A stretch of DNA of 8,360 nt from JBBILO01 sp037444855 (GTDB taxonomy: Bacteria > Patescibacteriota > Microgenomatia > UBA1406 > GWC2-37-13), in contig JBBILO010000026.1 of NCBI GenBank assembly GCA_037444855.1, forward strand, positions 1 to 8,360. Reading direction: 5' to 3'. The position numbers were made by a program, and so were the translations under genes. Each line of letters starts with the position of its first letter. Position 1 is the stretch's first letter. A model generated the notes under the pieces. That model was not told the DNA's origin. It saw only the letters and a program-made list of their open reading frames with translations, and did not search any database. This document shows positions 4,770 to 8,360 of this stretch, in pieces.

Positions 4770-7121
4770 ATGTCTAAACCCTCTCTTAATAATTTGGAGT
4801 TAAATAACCTCATTTTAGCTTCTCTTCTTCATGATATTGGCAAATTTATTCAGAGGACAAAAGAGTTTACAGAGAAACACGAACAAATTTCTCAATTTTT
4901 TGCCAACGTCTTAACAATAAAAAATTTTTTACCCAATCGCAAGATTATTGATGTTGATCTGATCAATCAGCTAATTGGCACCACTCATCGTCGGGAAAGG
5001 AATGAAGTCAAAGAATTAAATGATAAGGAAGAAAGTCAGATGATAAAAAAACTTAAAGAAATTATCAGGAAATCGGACCATTTTTCAGCAAATACCGAAA
5101 GATCAATATTAGCAATCGAGAATTTTGACCCATCAGAAGTAAATATCAAGCCAATTTTTAATTATTACCCAAAAACCGCTGTTGAAAAACATTTTTTTTA
5201 TCATATAAGCTCAATTTATGACTTCAGCGATGAAAAGTTTCTCCCCGAATCATCAATTACTGTTGAAACAAACATCCAATCTTACGGACATCTACTTTCA
5301 CCTTCTGATCTTGGTCGTTATCTGAAACAATTCCAAAAAATAGCTTCAAAGTTTGATTATTTTCCCTTCTTTCTTTTTATTGAAGAGATGTTTCAATACT
5401 TTTTTACAAGAATTCCTGACGATCGCCGTGATTCAAAATTACTCTCAAATTTATTTGATCACTCACGACTAACTGCGCTTTACTCTCACTTGCTTTACTT
5501 TAATGATAATGGTGATTATTACTTCCTTCGCTTTGATTTCGAAGGGATTCAGAGATTTATCTTTGATGTGAAAACTAAAAAAGCAAGCCGGATTTTAAGA
5601 GGCAGGTCGCTTTTTATTCAGGTTTTGACAGAAATACTTGCTTACGTGTTTCTTAAAGAATTTGGCTACTATCCTCATAATCTTATTTCAAGTGCCGGAG
5701 GAAATATCACCATCATCATTCCCAAAGATAGAAAAAGAGAAGAAATTGAAAACTTTTTTGAAAAAAAAGCCCAAGCGATTCTATCATTGTTTAATTTAAA
5801 TTTGAGGTTGACATTATCTGAGGGTAGTATGTTTAAAATCGACAATTTAAAAAACTTTCTTTCAAATGCAAGGCCGAAACCACTAAAAAACTTGATTTTC
5901 CGACTGACTGATATAGTTGATCAGCGATTATATCTTAATTTTACCGATGCTGAGTCATGCCAATTTTGTGAAAAGGAAAAAGGTGTTTTTGAAATCCAAG
6001 GAGAGGGCAAAGCTTGTCATTTGTGTTTTTTGGGTTATAAACTATCTGATGTTGTCAGTAAAGATCGGGGTTTATTTTTTGTTGGTCAATCCAAAGATTT
6101 GCTTGGAGTGACGATTTTTGATGATTATCAGATATTTTTTGATAAAACTCTCGTTAACCGTTTTCAGCTATTAACCGCTTTTCGATCGATAAGGGCTTTT
6201 GAAAATAAAAAGCAAGAATTAGTCAGTTATCCGGTAAAAACTATCTATTATCAGGCTGATTTGCCTGAGAAAGCTGGTCAAGTTATGACATTTGAAGAGA
6301 TGAATGAAAGTGGTTATTTGGCGGTTGCCAAGGGAGATTTGGATGACTTTGGCGTAATTATCAATCAAATCTATCATAAGAAAACGGAAGAACTTTTTGG
6401 AGAGAAATATCTTTTCTCGCGGTTTCTTCATCTTTCCCGACAAACCAATCTTTTCTTTCAAAACTATATGGTAAAAAAAGCCAAAGAGAAGAATCTCTAT
6501 TTAGTTTTTTCTGGAGGAGATGATTTTATTCTTATTGGCGATTGGCAGAAAGTTTTTGAATTTGTCTTTGATTTCTTTGCCTTTCAAAACTCACCTTTCA
6601 AGAAATTTTTCTGTGAAAATCCCAATATTCATCTTTCAATTGGTGTTGAGTTGTTTAAAGAGACAACCCCGATTCTCTCTGTGATTGAAAACGCCGAGGA
6701 GCATCTTCATCAGGCAAAAGAGGTTGAAGGTAAGGGATCGATGAGTTTTCTTCACTCAGTCGCCAAACTCGAGGAGTGGTTAAAGATAGATGAATTAAGC
6801 AAAAAGATTGATCCCTATGACGAGGAGGATAAACCTCTTATCTCAACCAGCTTCTTTTATAAAATCTATCAAATTGCCGATTATTTTAAAGAACCAAAAG
6901 CACACTATGATAAAGCCAATAGTGTTTTTAAAATTTTCTACTACTTTAAGCGCCAAGATTACGACGACAGTGATCAGCGTTTAGAATCATTTATTGATTT
7001 TTTCAATAAAATTAGTCAAATGCCACCATCGTCTGATCAAAATTTTGAATATCAGCATCTAAAAACGATTATCAATTTGATTTTGCTTCGAAGAAGAAAG
7101 AAAGGGGGTGAGGGGAGATGA
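4770..7121 (+). CDS. cas10: Type III-A CRISPR Cas10/Csm1 large subunit
   Basis: Cas10 is the signature subunit of the Csm interference complex. When target RNA is bound, its HD domain cuts single-stranded DNA and its Palm2 domain makes cyclic oligoadenylate. The 783-residue protein shows the standard order. The HD domain (about 1-115) has H21-D22 in LLHDIGK, H37, H73 and D103 in KSDHFSANTER. Palm1 (about 245-375) has FDFEGIQRF near 255 and SSAGGN at 307-312. A zinc motif has C397, C400, C416 and C419. Palm2 (about 510-660) has GDLDDFG at 522-528 and GGDD at 582-585. A helical C-terminal domain follows. All checked catalytic residues are present, so both activities are predicted. The start is fixed by a stop at 4755-4757, and no Shine-Dalgarno sequence precedes it. 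The stop overlaps the csm2 ATG by four bases (ATGA). Confidence 0.96.
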   Translation: MSKPSLNNLELNNLILASLLHDIGKFIQRTKEFTEKHEQISQFFANVLTIKNFLPNRKIIDVDLINQLIGTTHRRERNEVKELNDKEESQMIKKLKEIIRKSDHFSANTERSILAIENFDPSEVNIKPIFNYYPKTAVEKHFFYHISSIYDFSDEKFLPESSITVETNIQSYGHLLSPSDLGRYLKQFQKIASKFDYFPFFLFIEEMFQYFFTRIPDDRRDSKLLSNLFDHSRLTALYSHLLYFNDNGDYYFLRFDFEGIQRFIFDVKTKKASRILRGRSLFIQVLTEILAYVFLKEFGYYPHNLISSAGGNITIIIPKDRKREEIENFFEKKAQAILSLFNLNLRLTLSEGSMFKIDNLKNFLSNARPKPLKNLIFRLTDIVDQRLYLNFTDAESCQFCEKEKGVFEIQGEGKACHLCFLGYKLSDVVSKDRGLFFVGQSKDLLGVTIFDDYQIFFDKTLVNRFQLLTAFRSIRAFENKKQELVSYPVKTIYYQADLPEKAGQVMTFEEMNESGYLAVAKGDLDDFGVIINQIYHKKTEELFGEKYLFSRFLHLSRQTNLFFQNYMVKKAKEKNLYLVFSGGDDFILIGDWQKVFEFVFDFFAFQNSPFKKFFCENPNIHLSIGVELFKETTPILSVIENAEEHLHQAKEVEGKGSMSFLHSVAKLEEWLKIDELSKKIDPYDEEDKPLISTSFFYKIYQIADYFKEPKAHYDKANSVFKIFYYFKRQDYDDSDQRLESFIDFFNKISQMPPSSDQNFEYQHLKTIINLILLRRRKKGGEGR
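7102..7111 (+). promoter_or_regulatory. Strong Shine-Dalgarno sequence for csm2
   Basis: AAGGGGGTGA differs from the ideal AAGGAGGTGA by one base, and that base can still form a G-U wobble pair. It lies six bases before the csm2 ATG, inside the last codons of cas10. No other start in the window has a comparable site, so it may raise csm2 translation relative to cas10. Confidence 0.75.
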
Positions 7122-7540
7122 ACTTTTTAAAGCAAATTGATGGTCAATGGATTGAAAATGTGGAAAAATTAGAAGAGATTGGCGACTTTAATGGGCCAAT
7201 GCCAGAAAAATCTCAAGTGAGAAAAAATATTGATTTCGTAAAAGCGGCATTAAAATCTCGAGACTATTCAGCAACAGGTATTGAACGGATGATTTATCAA
7301 CTGAAAATGTGCTCTTTGATGGTTTTATATCAAAAAAGAAGAATTAATGTGTCCCCGGTCTTTTTTGATAGATTGAAGAGCGCAATTAAAGAATTTATTG
7401 ATGATTTGAAGGAAGTGAATCAACAAAAAAAGCATAAAAGTGATTTGATTAACAAATTGATAAACAGTTTTAAAAATTATCTTAATGCTTTTATTATTAT
7501 CAGTTATCGAGAACCACGATATGCTCAAAACAACCGTTAA
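7118..7540 (+). CDS. csm2: Type III-A CRISPR small subunit Csm2
   Basis: Csm2 is the small helical subunit that forms the inner filament of the Csm complex along the crRNA-target duplex. The 140-residue product fits the family in size and in its mainly helical, charged composition. Residues of the middle part (SATGIERMIYQLKMCSLMV at about 51-69) and the later amphipathic stretches look like Csm2 helices. Csm2 sequences diverge widely, so the call rests on position between cas10 and csm3 as well as on sequence. It starts within the cas10 stop (ATGA overlap) with a strong ribosome binding site, and overlaps csm3 by about 20 bases. Together these imply one mRNA and coupled translation. Confidence 0.85.
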   Translation: MNFLKQIDGQWIENVEKLEEIGDFNGPMPEKSQVRKNIDFVKAALKSRDYSATGIERMIYQLKMCSLMVLYQKRRINVSPVFFDRLKSAIKEFIDDLKEVNQQKKHKSDLINKLINSFKNYLNAFIIISYREPRYAQNNR

Positions 7541-8123
7541 AAAATATCGGATTAAGGTCTTAACCGGCCTACATATTGGCGCCGGTAAAGACAGTTTTGA
7601 AATCGGTGGAATGGATAACCCGGTTGTCAAAGACCTTGATGGTATCCCCTATGTCCCTGGTTCATCTTTGAAGGGTAAAATAAGGTTTTTGCTTGAGTGT
7701 AAGTATCGGGACAATCAAGAAAAAAAAGCAATGATTCAAGATTTATTTGGCTCTTCGGCCGAGATAGGAGGCAGACCAACGATTCTTTTGATAAGAGATG
7801 GGTATGTTGATGAAGAAACAAAAAAATTAATTGAAGAAAAATTGCAAATAGGTGAAGCAATCACTGAAGAGAAGTATGAAGTTTCTCTAAGAAGAATGCC
7901 TCCTTCTCCAAGACCGATAGAGAGAGTCCCGAAAAATTATGTTTTTATGGTTGAGGTTGTTTTTCGTTTTTTTGACAATAAGACTATAGAGAAAAGAGAT
8001 GAGTACATGAAGCTTTTTGAAGAAGGAGTAGAACTTTTAAACAAAGATTATCTAGGTGGATCTGGATCAAGAGGTTATGGGAAAGTTCACATGGAGAAGA
8101 TAGAGGAAGCGACCAATGATTAA
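7521..8123 (+). CDS. csm3: Type III-A CRISPR RAMP subunit Csm3 (target RNA nuclease)
   Basis: Csm3 is the repeated backbone subunit of the Csm complex; each copy cuts the bound target RNA at 6-nt intervals. The 200-residue protein is a clear match. It has GLHIGAG at 16-22, GGMDNPV at 29-35 with the predicted catalytic D32 (D33 in Streptococcus thermophilus Csm3), PYVPGSSLKGKIR at about 43-55, RPIERVP in the thumb region, and YLGGSGSRGYGKV near the C-terminus. An ATG at 7485 is in frame, but it would add residues not typical of the family and overlap csm2 by 56 bases. ATG 7521 gives the normal N-terminus, with a 20-base overlap and only a weak GAGA upstream. Predicted active in RNA cleavage. 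Confidence 0.95.
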   Translation: MLKTTVKKYRIKVLTGLHIGAGKDSFEIGGMDNPVVKDLDGIPYVPGSSLKGKIRFLLECKYRDNQEKKAMIQDLFGSSAEIGGRPTILLIRDGYVDEETKKLIEEKLQIGEAITEEKYEVSLRRMPPSPRPIERVPKNYVFMVEVVFRFFDNKTIEKRDEYMKLFEEGVELLNKDYLGGSGSRGYGKVHMEKIEEATND

Positions 8124-8145
8124 CAGTTGGTCCTAAAATTTTTTT

Positions 8146-8360
8146 ATGAACCGTACTTTTATTGTCAAAAAAGCACGGATTGAGACATTGTCCTATATTC
8201 ACATCAATGGCGCCCAATTTGGAGTCGTAGACTATTTTTATGATAGAGATAAGATTTATCTTGTAAACTGGAAAAGGGTATTCTCATCAAGCATTTCTGA
8301 TGAAATAAAAAGGCTGATTGATCAAATCTATGGTGATGAACAAGCTGATTTCGAGAGGAT
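8146..8360 (+). CDS. csm5: RAMP-family Csm subunit, probably Csm5 (5' part only)
   Basis: The window ends after 71 codons. An in-frame stop at 8134-8136 and the first ATG at 8146 define the start, 22 bases after csm3; no Shine-Dalgarno sequence is seen. The N-terminus (KARIETLSYIHINGA at about 9-23, then VVDYFYDRDKIYLVN) resembles Csm5, whose family pattern is LSPVHIGSG followed by a strand with a YD..G.LY-type turn. Csm5 caps the 3' end of the crRNA in the complex and takes part in crRNA maturation. Csm4 usually follows csm3 and begins differently, with a SDTLFGA-type motif that is not seen here. The usual HIGSG glycine loop is altered to HINGAQ. With only the first fifth or so visible, Csm5 is favoured but not proven; a divergent Csm4 remains possible. 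Confidence 0.65.
   Translation, partial: MNRTFIVKKARIETLSYIHINGAQFGVVDYFYDRDKIYLVNWKRVFSSSISDEIKRLIDQIYGDEQADFER

Noticed and set aside
7485..7520. Earlier in-frame ATG for csm3 at 7485
   Set aside because: It would add residues not seen at the Csm3 N-terminus and overlap csm2 by 56 bases; ATG 7521 fits the family.
7514..7520. CCACGAT before csm3 as a third copy of the palindromic element
   Set aside because: Only one half-site matches and the other half is absent, so it is likely chance.

Overview
All genes are on the plus strand of an AT-rich bacterial genome. The sequence does not name the organism. TrpS-type codons are all TGG and TGA is used as a stop, so the standard bacterial code fits. 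The short lysine-rich ribosomal proteins, a ThrRS without its TGS domain, tight gene packing and several starts without a Shine-Dalgarno sequence suggest a small-genome lineage such as the Candidate Phyla Radiation (Patescibacteria). That assignment is an inference from style, not a phylogenetic result.

Layout. Positions 1 to about 383 are the 3' end of a 23S rRNA gene, followed by a weak terminator and about 500 bases of AT-rich DNA with no 5S rRNA or tRNA that I can see. A translation-factor operon follows: thrS, infC, rpmI and rplT (945-3777), ending in a clear hairpin terminator. Next come a possible 39-residue membrane peptide (3809-3928) and ruvC (3991-4485). After a 284-base AT-rich gap comes a type III-A CRISPR-Cas (Csm) operon: cas10/csm1, csm2, csm3 and the start of a further RAMP gene that looks more like csm5 than csm4, cut by the window end.

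The Csm effector looks intact where it can be checked. Cas10 keeps its N-terminal HD pair, a four-cysteine zinc motif and the GGDD cyclase motif. Csm3 keeps the aspartate expected to cleave target RNA. On family knowledge this predicts an RNA-guided complex that cuts target transcripts, activates a DNase and makes cyclic oligoadenylate. No CRISPR array, adaptation gene, Csm6 or Cas6 lies in the window.

The most interesting unexplained structure is a duplicated palindromic element (TTCACGATYGTGG) in the gap before cas10. One copy lies between the predicted -35 and -10 boxes of cas10 and the other about 205 bp upstream, as expected of an operator pair for an unidentified regulator. Other points of note are probable leaderless starts at operon heads, an infC frame with no ATG codon at all, and the apparent csm3-csm5 order without csm4 between them.
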